This document shows, in pieces, positions 1-8,983 of a stretch of 64,000 bases of DNA. The notes beneath the pieces are model-generated. The model saw nothing but the letters and a program-made list of their open reading frames with translations, searched no databases and had not been told where the DNA came from. The stretch covers positions 1 through 64,000 of the forward strand of contig JAHHHF010000075.1 of NCBI GenBank assembly GCA_019359495.1. The letters are read 5' to 3'. The stretch comes from Goleter apudmare HA4340-LM2. Lineage in GTDB: Bacteria; Cyanobacteriota; Cyanobacteriia; Cyanobacteriales; Nostocaceae. The first letter of the stretch is position 1; each line of letters opens with the position of its first letter. A program made the position numbers and the translations under genes.

Positions 1-17
1 CATAGCTGGATAGATGA

Positions 18-39
18 AAAAGCCACTCAAAGGGCTTTT
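18..39. terminator. Short hairpin, terminator-like
   Basis: Seven-base arms AAAAGCC (18-24) and GGCTTTT (33-39) pair around an 8-nt loop, and the right arm ends in T residues. This fits a weak intrinsic terminator for a gene lying left of the window. No gene within the window needs it. Confidence 0.35.
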
Positions 40-74
40 GATGTAGCCACCCAAAAGAGCGATCGCCCAAGGCC

Positions 75-126
75 GCCGATATGATTCGTAATCAGCAGGC
101 CACGGGTTCAAATCCCGTCATCGGCT
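75..126 (+). pseudogene. tRNA-Thr(CGT) remnant lacking the D-arm
   Basis: The stretch starts with GCCGAT (75-80) and ends with ATCGGC plus T (120-126), which pair as an acceptor stem. Between them are an anticodon arm with loop TTCGTAA (anticodon CGT, threonine) and a complete T-arm with the invariant GGTTCAAATCC motif. About 20 nt that should encode the D-arm are absent: the 5' acceptor strand runs almost directly into the anticodon stem. The total is about 52 nt against the usual 72-76. Bacterial tRNAs need a D-arm, so I call this a decayed gene. Such a remnant can be the scar of a deletion or of an integrase attachment event. A functional minimal tRNA is possible but unlikely. Confidence 0.75.
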
Positions 127-693
127 TTTGGAGAGGCGTTAGCTCAGGAGTTTAGTCTCTCATAAATCAACCCCAGCGCCAAATTAATTTAAATCCAATA
201 AAATCCTTGTACAGCCAAAAACTCTTTAGTTATCTCTAAAAAATCTTTCATAATAATTAAACTGTTACGAAATTAAATTGTACGTTTATCTGATGAATGT
301 CAACACTTCGACTACGCTCAGTGCTAACGACAATACAATAAAGAGTTTTTATATAATTTAGACGTGCATCAGCCTATCTTTACATCTGGCAGATGGACAG
401 ACAAAGGAAGTTTCTGTACAAATAATTGGTTTGCTAATTAAATTTTTTTCTTGCACTCCCAAGAATTAACAACGGGGATAGCCCAAAGCTAAATATGAGC
501 ACCTGCGTCTCTATTCATACGCAGCTTGTACGAAGAATAGACTTGCTGTTGCCAACCTAGTACAAATAAATCTCATTTTGGGAACATTAACCAAAACACT
601 ACAGTCCAAGACTGCAAGCTTTTTACTCAAGACTTATGGAAGAGAGTTAGTATGTTATCGTTGTACTGTAAATTTGTATTTATTTTTACCTAA
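127..693. other. Gene-free AT-rich region with one small dispersed repeat
   Basis: No open frame here has coding character. Around 306-325 lies CTTCGACTACGCTCAGTG, a motif I know as a common Nostoc small dispersed repeat. The rest is AT-rich with no convincing tRNA, riboswitch or hairpin. Confidence 0.5.
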
Positions 694-870
694 ATGTTTG
701 ATAATTTGGTAACTATTATCGTAATTTGGGTGATTGTTAGTATTCCGACTTCACTTTTCTTTGGTCAATTACTTTATAGGCTGAGTTTAACTTGGGAGGA
801 CGAAAAGAGCATAAATAAAAGGGAGAAGAACACTGTGAATCAAGACAAGACTGAGAGCAAAGTTAAGTAA
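694..870 (+). CDS. Possible 58-residue single-span membrane protein
   Basis: An ATG at 694 opens a 58-codon frame ending at TAA 868-870. The product begins MFDNLVTIIVIWVIVSIP: a clear hydrophobic segment at about residues 5-28, then a charged tail (WEDEKSINKREKNTVNQDK). The topology is that of a small bitopic membrane peptide with a cytoplasmic tail. No family is recognised. In favour: segregation of hydrophobic and charged residues, and a stop before an 18-bp hairpin at 942-980 that could terminate transcription. Against: no strong ribosome-binding site, short length and AT-rich surroundings. Function unknown. Confidence 0.4.
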   Translation: MFDNLVTIIVIWVIVSIPTSLFFGQLLYRLSLTWEDEKSINKREKNTVNQDKTESKVK

Positions 871-941
871 AACGAAGGAATTAATTCTTTTTAGAAAAAA
901 ATACATATTAATTTTTAGGTAAATCAAAAAACGTATAAAGA

Positions 942-980
942 CAAAGATCCCTGACTTCTTTGAGAAGTCAGGGATCTTTG
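942..980. repeat. Perfect 18-bp hairpin of the CCCTGACTTCT family
   Basis: The left arm 942-959 and right arm 963-980 are perfect reverse complements (18 bp) around the loop TTG. The core CCCTGACTTCT recurs with the same 3-nt loop size at 13111-13143, and a looser relative lies at 9603-9637. It could act as a bidirectional terminator, but the conserved primary sequence points to a dispersed palindromic element. Confidence 0.8.
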
Positions 981-999
981 TATCTTTGACGCAGTCACA

Positions 1000-1380
1000 C
1001 TAGGTGTAGGTTAACGAGCAGCGCGTTGCAGAGGACAGTTGTGTCGGTCGCCAGACTTGAGGAGCCAGTGCGCTGGGGAGACACTACGTTGAGGAGAGAA
1101 GTTACCGAGGAGATGTTCTTTCCGGCAAACTGCGGGGGGTTCCCACGGCAGTCCGTACTCTGCGGGTTCGCTGAAAGCGTTCTCGTAGAGTAGCCGCCCG
1201 GAGGGCGGCTACAAGTCGGGAAACCTGCCCACACGGCTGTCTCCCCGTTGTAGCAACTACCGTCAAATTGTCCGTTGGGGTTCCCCCTCGTTGTAGCGAC
1301 TGCGGTGGTTTACAACCGTTGGCGAGATTTGTGTGTACACGATAGACGACTTGGAGAGGGACAGACTTCAACTAAAGTTC
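1000..1380. repeat. GC-rich mosaic of small dispersed repeats
   Basis: This 380-bp stretch is much richer in G+C than its surroundings. It contains many short inverted motifs, including a perfect 10-bp hairpin, GTAGCCGCCC (1190-1199) with GGGCGGCTAC (1203-1212). Phrases such as GAGCCAGTGCGCTGGGGAGAC and TCGGGAAACCTGCCCAC resemble repeats that recur near 32930-33000 and 38110-38155. Overlapping open frames here have no protein-like composition. I read it as stacked small mobile repeats, not a gene. Confidence 0.6.
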
Positions 1381-1435
1381 AAGGTAGGGAAAGGTTTGTC
1401 GAACTCGCGTTAAAAATTGACTCTCACAAAACTTT

Positions 1436-1474
1436 TGTAAATTTACAGCAAAACTTTTTTGCTGTAAATTTACA
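1436..1474. promoter_or_regulatory. Two palindromes TGTAAATTTACA, 27 bp apart
   Basis: The 12-bp palindrome TGTAAATTTACA occurs at 1436-1447 and again at 1463-1474. The intervening bases GCAAAA and TTTTGC extend the symmetry, so the whole block can also fold as one hairpin. It lies just beyond the 3' end of the minus-strand ferredoxin gene. It may be that gene's terminator structure, or paired operator sites for a dimeric regulator. Confidence 0.45.
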
Positions 1475-1529
1475 GGAACACACTAATACGATTCTTATGA
1501 AGTTTTCTCATTAAATAGTTAAAACTTGA

Positions 1530-2159
1530 CTAGCTTTTACGCGCTACACCGGCTAGGGGTATTGCTACTTCCTTTGAGTTGTTTAACTGATGAGAAATAT
1601 ATTTGTCTACGATCGCCGGAACTTGTGCCGCTTGAATCCGAGTGTAGCGGGTTTTGTCTGGCATGATTACGTTAGGCCCAGCTTTGCAGTTTTTCATGCA
1701 GCCAGTGCCTTTAATAGTAACTTGGTCTTCTAAACCGCGATCGCCTAAAGTTGCTGCCAATGCCTGACAGACTGCTTTACCACCACGTTTCATACAATCT
1801 GATTTTTGACACACCAATATAGTGGCTTTCGGTTTAGCTGTAGTTGGAGGTGGCGGTGCTTGGGTAATGGCGTCAACTCGACCAATTTCAGGACGTGCAG
1901 CCATGACTCGCTCGGCTTTTAAGGTAACTTGACCGGTTTTGCGATCGTACTTTTTTGTACCTACAGCTTGTAGCCAAGTACCTGATGGTAAGCGCAAGTC
2001 AAAAGCAGCTCGTAAGTGTTTAGCAAGTTTAACGTAGCATTCACCTTCAGCAGTTCCTAGCAACAAGCCTTTAAGCTTATAGCCATCTTTGATCACAAAA
2101 TCGAGAAATCTACCCTCAAGACAAAATTCTGATACTTCCTGGTTGTGACATTCACTCAT
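1530..2159 (-). CDS. Thioredoxin-like [2Fe-2S] ferredoxin domain protein
   Basis: The 209-residue product has two parts. Residues about 8-88 form a domain typical of cyanobacterial homologues, with no function I can name. A proline-rich linker (PPPP at 102-105) leads to a thioredoxin-fold [2Fe-2S] domain at about 112-190. The likely cluster ligands are C117, C122, C154 and C158, in the order seen in NuoE/HoxE-type and Azotobacter-type 2Fe-2S ferredoxins. An electron-transfer role in the cytoplasm is inferred; the partner is unknown. The small gene 2228-2500 lies 68 bp upstream on the same strand and may share its transcript. The start ATG at 2159 fits the usual N-terminus. Confidence 0.85.
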   Translation of the reverse strand: MSECHNQEVSEFCLEGRFLDFVIKDGYKLKGLLLGTAEGECYVKLAKHLRAAFDLRLPSGTWLQAVGTKKYDRKTGQVTLKAERVMAARPEIGRVDAITQAPPPPTTAKPKATILVCQKSDCMKRGGKAVCQALAATLGDRGLEDQVTIKGTGCMKNCKAGPNVIMPDKTRYTRIQAAQVPAIVDKYISHQLNNSKEVAIPLAGVARKS

Positions 2160-2227
2160 TGTCGTTGTCCTCTTTTTTACTAAGACAATTTCTGTACTAA
2201 GACAGCATCTGCTGCTGAGGCTGTTGA

Positions 2228-2500
2228 TTAGAACTGTCGGTAGCGACTACGCCAACTTTGCTCAAGAGTCCAAATTAGGTCTTCGCGGGTAGCTGTGAAT
2301 TGTCTGGTCACATTCCAAAACTGAACAGCTGCGGTAGGGTTGTCAATTTCCACCCTCAATGGCTGGTTAGCCTGACACCAACAGGGAATATCTAACTCCT
2401 GTAAGCGTTGATAGACTTGCCAGCGATCTGCCCAATTTACCTCTACAACGTGCGTCTTTTCTGTTTTTGAACTAAACGATTTCAAGCGACTAGCCCTCAA
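2228..2500 (-). CDS. Conserved hypothetical protein, 90 aa, Asr-type
   Basis: The 90-residue protein is compact and soluble, rich in Trp and Arg (for example WADRWQVYQRLQEL and the C-terminal WTLEQSWRSRYRQF). It has no signal peptide, membrane span or metal motif. Proteins of this look occur widely in cyanobacteria as uncharacterised small ORFs. I do not recognise a function. It is the upstream member of a possible two-gene minus-strand unit with the [2Fe-2S] protein gene. Confidence 0.7.
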   Translation of the reverse strand: MRASRLKSFSSKTEKTHVVEVNWADRWQVYQRLQELDIPCWCQANQPLRVEIDNPTAAVQFWNVTRQFTATREDLIWTLEQSWRSRYRQF

Positions 2501-2944
2501 AGTGCAACAAACTTGCAGTAACTGCTGTGTACTTAACTCCCTAGCATTTTTAGTGTTTGGGAGACTTGCTTCCTAAAAATAAGCATAACTTAAGTGCAAA
2601 CTATTCTCAATTATTTGCCAGAAAAATATAAAATTTTCCCCGACACTTTTGACCAAAAAGCTATTTAGGGGTAGATAAGGGAACAAATTCATCTGAGTCA
2701 GCCCTCTCCATATCCCTCTCATGACACATGCATGAGGAATTGCTGACACCAATGATGGTATTAGATACAAACTGCATTCCAGGCTTCGGGAGAATGATTA
2801 CTATCAAGTAACAAACTTGAAACTTTTAGTAGCCAAAAATTCAACTAGTGATGATATCTTGCAGGCTACCTTTAATTTTTAATGATGTTAATATGTAAGG
2901 ACTAAGCAGTTATAAACGATAACTGTTAGCAAGCGAGGAGAACA
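2501..2944. other. Intergenic region, divergent promoters of small gene and dps
   Basis: This 444-bp AT-rich region separates the minus-strand gene ending its 5' side at 2500 from dps. A 65-codon minus-strand frame at 2573-2770 has no supporting feature and I do not call it. Apart from the inverted repeat listed at 2907-2925, nothing distinctive is visible. Confidence 0.5.
2907..2925. promoter_or_regulatory. Inverted repeat upstream of dps
   Basis: CAGTTAT (2907-2913) and ATAACTG (2919-2925) form a 7-bp inverted repeat with a 5-bp spacer. It ends 19 bp before the dps start codon and just before the GCGAGGAG ribosome-binding region. Its position suits an operator for a stress or metal regulator, or a 5'-UTR hairpin. 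It does not clearly match a Fur/PerR consensus. Confidence 0.4.
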
Positions 2945-3499
2945 ATGTCTGAAACGCAAACTGTGTTACGAAATTTTGGTCATGTTTATGACAATCCCGT
3001 ATTGCTGGATCACAGCGTCACTGCGCCAGTAACAGAAGGATTAAATGTGCTGTTAGCTAGTTTTCAAGCACTCTACTTGCAGTACCAAAAACATCATTTT
3101 GTAGTGGAAGGTGCAGAATTTTACTCCCTACATAAGTTTTTTAATGAGAGCTACGAAGAAGTACAAGAACACGCCCATGAAATTGGCGAACGTTTGGATG
3201 GACTAGGCGGCGTTCCGGCAGCTAGCTTTAGTAAGTTGGCAGAGTTGACCTGTTTTCAGCAAGAAGCTGATGATGTATTTTCTAGTCGTCAGATGCTAGA
3301 AAATGACCTATCAGCAGAACAAGCTATTATTGGTGTATTACGCCGCCAAGCCGCTCAGGCAGAGAGTTTGGGCGATAGAGCGACACGCTACTTGTACGAA
3401 AAAATTCTCTTAAAAACTGAGGAAAGAGCCTTCCACTTGTCTCATTTCCTAGCTCACGATAGCTTAACCTTAGCGTTTGTCCAACCGGCCCAGAACTAA
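2945..3499 (+). CDS. dps: Dps-family ferritin-like protein with His-substituted ferroxidase site
   Basis: The 184-residue four-helix ferritin-like protein has the Dps signature around residues 50-90. Dps forms 12-mers that oxidise and store iron with peroxide or oxygen, and some bind DNA. Aligned by motif with E. coli Dps, H51, H63 and E82 are kept, but the usual D67 is Asn and D78 is His (segment [10 protein letters not shown]). This matches the His-type ferroxidase centre I recall for the Nostoc punctiforme Dps4 group. A GAGGAG ribosome-binding site precedes the ATG. The gene stands alone, with a hairpin terminator at 3580-3616. Neighbouring carB and sigD are probably separate units. Confidence 0.92.
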   Translation: MSETQTVLRNFGHVYDNPVLLDHSVTAPVTEGLNVLLASFQALYLQYQKHHFVVEGAEFYSLHKFFNESYEEVQEHAHEIGERLDGLGGVPAASFSKLAELTCFQQEADDVFSSRQMLENDLSAEQAIIGVLRRQAAQAESLGDRATRYLYEKILLKTEERAFHLSHFLAHDSLTLAFVQPAQN

Positions 3500-3579
3500 C
3501 TATTTCATCATCTAGATAATTATTAGCCTAGAATCAAGAAAAAGTTGGTATCTACAGGTCTAAAAAAATTATAAAACTT

Positions 3580-3616
3580 GGCAGAAGGTAGAATTTATAC
3601 CTTGCTGCCATTTTTA
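3580..3616 (+). terminator. Rho-independent terminator after dps
   Basis: GGCAGAAGGTA (3580-3590) pairs with TACCTTGCTGCC (3598-3609), with one bulged G, and is followed by a run of T. This is a good intrinsic terminator about 80 bp after the dps stop codon. Confidence 0.7.
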
Positions 3617-3986
3617 GTCTATGCAGTATATAAATTAACCAGGTATTTAAATCAAAAGTTATTCGCAATTAGCTAGTTAGAAAAGATTATTATTTACACC
3701 TGTCTAGTAGGGCTTAACGGTTATTCATATCTAGGTATAAAAATATGTATTTGTTTAAACAACTATGACTATAAATAAAAAAAATTGTAAAAAGCTTTAG
3801 CAAAATCTGATGATAATTTCATAAAATTCTCGATAGATCAAGAGAGAAAAAAAGACGAGACAAACTAATTCAGCTTTCCTGCCCTTGGTCATCAAACCTG
3901 GAAAACTTGATAATAAACGGCATGATCGGGGAGAAAGAATCTTAAAATAATCAGGATTTGTATTCTCATACTCCAAGGCAACGACT
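3617..3986. other. AT-rich leader region of carB
   Basis: About 370 bp without coding potential precede carB. The region is AT-rich, with poly-A stretches near 3776-3793. It presumably carries the carB promoter and leader. No riboswitch or conserved repeat was recognised. Confidence 0.45.
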
Positions 3987-6900
3987 ATGCCCCGCCGCCA
4001 AGACCTCCGGAAGATTCTGCTATTAGGCTCTGGTCCAATTGTGATCGGACAAGCTTGTGAGTTTGACTACTCTGGCACTCAAGCCTGTAAAGCGTTGCGA
4101 GAAGAAGGCTATGAAGTGGTGCTGGTCAACTCCAACCCAGCAACAATTATGACCGACCCGGAAACAGCCGATCGCACTTATATTGAACCGCTAACACCGG
4201 AATTGGTCGAAAAAGTGATCGCCAAAGAACGCCCTGACGCCCTGTTACCAACAATGGGAGGGCAAACTGCACTTAACCTCGCTGTGGCGCTGGCGAAAAG
4301 TGGTGTTTTAGACCAATATGGTGTCGAGTTAATTGGCGCTAAACTGCCAGCGATTGAAAAAGCCGAAGATAGAAAACTGTTTAATGACGCCATGGCCAAG
4401 ATAGGGGTGGCTGTGTGTCCTAGTGGTACAGCCTCCTCTTTAGAAGAATCAAAAGCGATCGCCCGCCGCATTGGTAGCTATCCTCTAATTATTCGTCCTG
4501 CCTTCACAATGGGTGGTACTGGCGGTGGTATTGCCTACAACCAAGAAGAATTTGAAGAAATGGCCCAGGTGGGTATTGACGCCAGCCCTGTATCCCAAAT
4601 TCTCATTGACCAGTCTCTACTCGGCTGGAAAGAATATGAATTGGAAGTCATGCGTGACTTGGCAGATAACGTGGTAATTATCTGCTCCATCGAAAACCTT
4701 GACCCGATGGGTATCCACACTGGTGACTCAATTACCGTTGCCCCCGCCCAGACCCTCACCGATAAGGAATACCAACGGCTGCGGGATATGGCGATTAAAA
4801 TTATCCGCGAGATTGGCGTGGAAACTGGTGGTTCTAATATCCAGTTTGCTGTGAATCCTGTGACTGGGGATGTGGTGGTGATTGAGATGAACCCCCGCGT
4901 TTCCCGCAGTTCTGCTTTAGCTTCTAAAGCTACTGGGTTCCCCATTGCCAAGATAGCGGCGAAGTTAGCTGTTGGCTACACCTTGGATGAAATTAAAAAT
5001 GACATCACCAAGAAAACGCCAGCATCTTTTGAGCCGACAATTGACTATGTAGTCACAAAAATTCCCCGCTTTGCTTTTGAAAAGTTCCCTGGGTCAGATC
5101 CAGTATTGACAACACAAATGAAGTCAGTAGGGGAAGCGATGGCCATTGGACGCACATTTAACGAATCATTCCAAAAAGCACTGCGTTCCCTAGAAACTGG
5201 CCGGGCTGGCTGGGGTTGCGACAAAACAGAAAAATTACCTAGTGGAGAACAAATTCGCGCCCAACTGCGGACACCTAATCCTGATCGCATTTTCGCTGTG
5301 CGTCATGCTATGCAGTTAGGCATCAGTAATGAGGAAATCTACGAACTCACAGGCATTGATGCGTGGTTCCTCGATAAAATGCAGCAACTGCTGGAAGTAG
5401 AGAAATTCCTCAAACGGACGCCTTTAAAGCAATTGACAAAAGAGCAGCTATATGCAATAAAACAGGATGGATATAGCGATCGCCAAATTGCCTTTGCTAC
5501 CAAAATCACTGAAGATGAAGTCCGCGCCTACCGCCAACAACTAGGAATCAACCCAGTTTACAAAACTGTAGATACCTGCGCGGCGGAGTTTGAAGCCTTT
5601 ACTCCCTACTACTATTCCACCTACGAAACAGAAACAGAAGTCTTGCCCAGCACCAAGCCAAAAGTCATGATTTTGGGTGGTGGGCCTAACCGCATTGGCC
5701 AGGGAATTGAGTTTGACTATTGTTGTTGTCACGCCGCTTATGCCCTGAAAACAGTCGGCTATGAGACGATTATGGTCAATTCCAACCCAGAGACGGTTTC
5801 CACGGATTATGACACCAGCGATCGCCTCTACTTTGAGCCGTTGACGAAAGAAGATGTTCTCAATATCATCGAAGCCGAAAATCCTGTAGGAATCATCGTC
5901 CAGTTTGGCGGGCAAACACCGCTGAAGTTGGCAGTACCTTTGCAGAACTATTTGCAGGGATTAGATAGTGGGGAAAATCCCCATTCTTCATGCCCTATTC
6001 CCCAATCCCCAACCCCGAAAATTTGGGGTACATCACCCGACTCTATCGACATGGCGGAAAATAGAGAGCGGTTTGAGCAGATTCTCAAACAGTTAAATAT
6101 TGCCCAACCACCGAATGGGATTGCCCGGAGTTATGAAGATGCCTTAATTGTCGCCAAACGTATTGGCTACCCAGTAGTAGTACGCCCTAGTTATGTGTTG
6201 GGGGGACGGGCAATGGAAATCGTCTATTCCGATACAGAGTTGGAACGCTACATGACCTTTGCAGTGCAGGTAGAACCAGAGCATCCCATTCTAATTGATA
6301 AATTTTTAGAAAATGCCATTGAAGTCGATGTAGATGCGATCGCCGATCATACTGGGCGAGTGGTAATTGGTGGTATTATGGAACACATCGAACAAGCGGG
6401 GATTCATTCTGGAGACTCGGCTTGCTCTCTACCTTCTATTTCTTTACCACCAGCAGTTCTCAATCAAATTCGCACTTGGACAGTGCAGCTAGCGCAAGCG
6501 CTTTCTGTAGTTGGGCTGATGAATATCCAGTTTGCCGTTGTCGGTGCTACGAGTTATTCTCCTCAAGTCTATATTTTAGAAGCCAACCCCCGCGCTTCAC
6601 GGACAGTACCATTTGTATCTAAAGCTACTGGTGTGCAACTGGCAAAACTAGCATCCCTAATTATGTCGGGTAAAACTCTAGAGGAACTAAACTTCACCCA
6701 AGAAGTTATCCCATCCCATATTGCCGTCAAAGAAGCAGTCTTACCATTTAATAAATTCCCTGGGACTGATACAATATTAGGCCCAGAAATGCGTTCTACT
6801 GGTGAGGTAATGGGAATCGACAGCGATTTTGGCCGCGCCTTTGCCAAAGCTGAAATTGGTGCTGGAGAGCGTTTACCTCTGGCAGGAACGGTATTTGTAT

Positions 6901-7283
6901 CTATGAGCGATCGCTATAAAGCCCCGGCGGTGAACGTGGTGAAGGAATTTATCGATTTAGGCTTTACGGTGATGGCTACATCGGGTACACGCAAAGTCCT
7001 GCAAGAAAATGGGTTGGATGTGGAATTAGTGCTGAAATTACATGAAGGTCGTCCCCATGTCCTAGATGCTATCAAAAACCAAAAAATCCAACTAATTATC
7101 AACACCCCCTCCGGAGAAGAAGCCCAAACTGATGCTAGGTTAATCCGTCGCACAGCTTTAGGTTACAAAATTCCCATCATCACTACGATTGCTGGCGCAA
7201 AAGCCACAGTCGCCGCGATTCGTTCTTTACAAACTACGACCTTGGATGTTAAAGGTCTCCAAGATTACTCAGTATTTAGTTAA
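3987..7283 (+). CDS. carB: Carbamoyl phosphate synthase, large subunit
   Basis: This enzyme makes carbamoyl phosphate from glutamine-derived ammonia, bicarbonate and 2 ATP, feeding arginine and pyrimidine synthesis. The 1098-residue product shows the duplicated ATP-grasp architecture. The first synthetase half starts [20 protein letters not shown]; the second starts near residue 558 ([20 protein letters not shown]). A C-terminal MGS-like allosteric domain begins near residue 968. The small subunit carA is not in the window. Oddly, residues about 658-677 are a low-complexity Pro/Ser insert whose DNA (5958-6017) looks like the heptanucleotide repeats found between genes here. It sits just before the conserved [11 protein letters not shown] segment. 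The frame stays open and all core motifs are intact, so the enzyme is probably active. Confidence 0.97.
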   Translation: MPRRQDLRKILLLGSGPIVIGQACEFDYSGTQACKALREEGYEVVLVNSNPATIMTDPETADRTYIEPLTPELVEKVIAKERPDALLPTMGGQTALNLAVALAKSGVLDQYGVELIGAKLPAIEKAEDRKLFNDAMAKIGVAVCPSGTASSLEESKAIARRIGSYPLIIRPAFTMGGTGGGIAYNQEEFEEMAQVGIDASPVSQILIDQSLLGWKEYELEVMRDLADNVVIICSIENLDPMGIHTGDSITVAPAQTLTDKEYQRLRDMAIKIIREIGVETGGSNIQFAVNPVTGDVVVIEMNPRVSRSSALASKATGFPIAKIAAKLAVGYTLDEIKNDITKKTPASFEPTIDYVVTKIPRFAFEKFPGSDPVLTTQMKSVGEAMAIGRTFNESFQKALRSLETGRAGWGCDKTEKLPSGEQIRAQLRTPNPDRIFAVRHAMQLGISNEEIYELTGIDAWFLDKMQQLLEVEKFLKRTPLKQLTKEQLYAIKQDGYSDRQIAFATKITEDEVRAYRQQLGINPVYKTVDTCAAEFEAFTPYYYSTYETETEVLPSTKPKVMILGGGPNRIGQGIEFDYCCCHAAYALKTVGYETIMVNSNPETVSTDYDTSDRLYFEPLTKEDVLNIIEAENPVGIIVQFGGQTPLKLAVPLQNYLQGLDSGENPHSSCPIPQSPTPKIWGTSPDSIDMAENRERFEQILKQLNIAQPPNGIARSYEDALIVAKRIGYPVVVRPSYVLGGRAMEIVYSDTELERYMTFAVQVEPEHPILIDKFLENAIEVDVDAIADHTGRVVIGGIMEHIEQAGIHSGDSACSLPSISLPPAVLNQIRTWTVQLAQALSVVGLMNIQFAVVGATSYSPQVYILEANPRASRTVPFVSKATGVQLAKLASLIMSGKTLEELNFTQEVIPSHIAVKEAVLPFNKFPGTDTILGPEMRSTGEVMGIDSDFGRAFAKAEIGAGERLPLAGTVFVSMSDRYKAPAVNVVKEFIDLGFTVMATSGTRKVLQENGLDVELVLKLHEGRPHVLDAIKNQKIQLIINTPSGEEAQTDARLIRRTALGYKIPIITTIAGAKATVAAIRSLQTTTLDVKGLQDYSVFS

Positions 7284-7307
7284 GGCAATAGGATATGGAT
7301 GAATAAT

Positions 7308-7338
7308 TGTAGAGACGTAGCAGTGCTACGTCTCTACA
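7308..7338. repeat. Palindromic repeat TGTAGAGACGTAGCA
   Basis: TGTAGAGACGTAGCA (7308-7322) is perfectly inverted at 7324-7338 around a single G. Versions of the GTAGAGACGT palindrome are widely dispersed in Nostoc-type genomes; a second copy lies at 21328-21357. Its place 25 bp after carB also suits a terminator. Confidence 0.7.
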
Positions 7339-7804
7339 GCAACCAATAGAAAAAATTAAGCAAACGTTACAAGAGAATAATTATATTTATCGTTGAGTTA
7401 ATTTAAGAAATATGAGGAAATCATCTCTATCCGCAGATAGAGGAACATAATCAGCCCCTAGAAGGAATTTCAGATAACAAAGCTATTGTACAAAGTGAAA
7501 CAATTATGAAGTTTTAAGCTGCCAGATGATCAAAATATTCTCATAAATGTTACAATTATTAATAATGAGAGGATACAAAAAATATTCTGCTCGTTGACTT
7601 ATATCTAACCCCAGATACTTGTGAAAGCGGCTAAATAGCTGTAAATTCTATCAGTTAACAGCCCTAAATTTGATTAATTATGAGCGACCGAGTTTCTCGG
7701 AACGTAAGTTGCCAAAAGAGATACTGGTTCCCAGTTTAACTGGGTAAAACCCTCACAAAGTGTCTATTAGTTAATGCCCCTAACGTCAAATCCATAATTA
7801 CCTA
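7339..7804. other. Intergenic region upstream of sigD
   Basis: About 466 bp of AT-rich, gene-free sequence lead into sigD. A short inverted pair ACTGGTTCCCAGTTTAACTGGG near 7722-7745 could form a leader hairpin. No other feature is supported. Confidence 0.4.
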
Positions 7805-8773
7805 ATGAGTAGCGCCATGAAGACCGCTCAGACAGCCACAGACCTAGTGCGGACTTACCTGCGTGAGATTGGCCGCGTGCCACTCTTAACCCACGAGGAA
7901 GAGATTTTTTATGGCAAACAGGTGCAACGTGCAACCGCCTTGCACGATGTGAGGGAGTTTCTTGCCACCCAGTTAGGTCGTCAACCAACATTAGAAGAGT
8001 GGGCAACAGCCGCCAAAGTAGAACTGACAGAGTTAAACGAAGCGATCGCTGATGGTGAAATTGCCAAACGCAAGATGGTAGAAGCCAATTTGCGACTAGT
8101 AGTATCTGTTGCCAAAAAGTATATTAAGCGTAATGTTGACTTACTAGACTTAATCCAAGAAGGCAGCATTGGGATGCAACGGGGTGTAGAAAAGTTTGAC
8201 CCCACTAAAGGGTACAGGTTTTCCACCTACGCCTATTGGTGGATTCGGCAAGCAATTACTAGAGCGATCGCCGAAAAAGCTCGCACTATTCGCCTACCCA
8301 TACACATTACCGAAAAACTGAATAAAATCAAAAAAGCCCAGCGCCAATTGTCTCAAAAATTAGGACGCGCTCCTAGTGCTTCTGAGCTAGCTAATGAATT
8401 GGAGTTGACTCCCAAACAGGTACGAGAATATCTGGAAAAAGCACGTTTGCCTCTATCCTTGGATTTACGATTAGGAGACAACTACGACACTGAACTCGGA
8501 GAAATGTTGGAAGATCCCGGTGCATCTCCAGAAGATTTTGTCACACAATCTTCCCTATCTAATGATTTAGAGCGCATGATGGCAGAACTCACCCCACAAC
8601 AAAAGGAAGTAATTACCCTGCGTTTTGGATTAATGGATGGGCAAGCTCTGACTTTAGCAAAAATAGGAGAAATTCTGAATATCAGCCGTGAACGAGTACG
8701 GCAAATCGAACGCGAAGCCTTAACTAAACTTCGCAAATCCAAAGCTAACATCGATGAGTATTTGGCAAGTTAG
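7805..8773 (+). CDS. sigD: Group 2 RNA polymerase sigma factor SigD
   Basis: The 322-residue protein is a sigma-70 family member with regions 1.2 ([17 protein letters not shown]), 2 ([14 protein letters not shown]...[14 protein letters not shown]), 3, and 4 with a C-terminal HTH ([14 protein letters not shown]). It lacks the long N-terminal region of the primary factor SigA, which makes it group 2. Group 2 factors redirect transcription under stress or nutrient change. I assign SigD from the gene order after dps and carB, which I recall for alr3808-alr3810 of Nostoc sp. PCC 7120; the paralogue assignment is therefore less certain than the family. ATG 7805 is used; an internal ATG at 7817 is an alternative start. 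Confidence 0.88.
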   Translation: MSSAMKTAQTATDLVRTYLREIGRVPLLTHEEEIFYGKQVQRATALHDVREFLATQLGRQPTLEEWATAAKVELTELNEAIADGEIAKRKMVEANLRLVVSVAKKYIKRNVDLLDLIQEGSIGMQRGVEKFDPTKGYRFSTYAYWWIRQAITRAIAEKARTIRLPIHITEKLNKIKKAQRQLSQKLGRAPSASELANELELTPKQVREYLEKARLPLSLDLRLGDNYDTELGEMLEDPGASPEDFVTQSSLSNDLERMMAELTPQQKEVITLRFGLMDGQALTLAKIGEILNISRERVRQIEREALTKLRKSKANIDEYLAS

Positions 8774-8782
8774 ATGGTGAGC

Positions 8783-8815
8783 AGCGATCAGTCTATGCAC
8801 TGTTTGCTGATCGCT
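8783..8815 (+). terminator. Hairpin after sigD
   Basis: AGCGATCAG (8783-8791) pairs with CTGATCGCT (8807-8815) across a 15-nt loop, 10 bp after the sigD stop. There is no U-tract, so it may be a factor-dependent terminator or an mRNA-protecting stem. Confidence 0.45.
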
Positions 8816-8983
8816 GACCAATGGGTGAGAAAATACCCTGCTTTAGGTACGGTTACACCGACTTACTGGAGAGCATTAGCTTGTTACATTAATTTATAGA
8901 AATAGTGCATAACAAGTTAACTCATATTCAACATCGGAACCTTTAAACACCGTAGCTAGTCGTGGTAGTTAAGGAGAGAAAAC

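Noticed and set aside
995-1371. Overlapping minus- and plus-strand reading frames in the GC-rich repeat block
   Set aside because: Composition is Arg/Pro/Ser-rich and follows repeat motifs; there is no ribosome-binding site or domain, and the three frames contradict each other.
2573-2770. 65-codon minus-strand frame upstream of dps
   Set aside because: No ribosome-binding site or recognisable family, and it sits in promoter DNA; hydrophobicity arises from AT-rich codons.
4178-7153. Several open frames opposite or inside carB
   Set aside because: They are shadows of the strongly supported CarB coding sequence.
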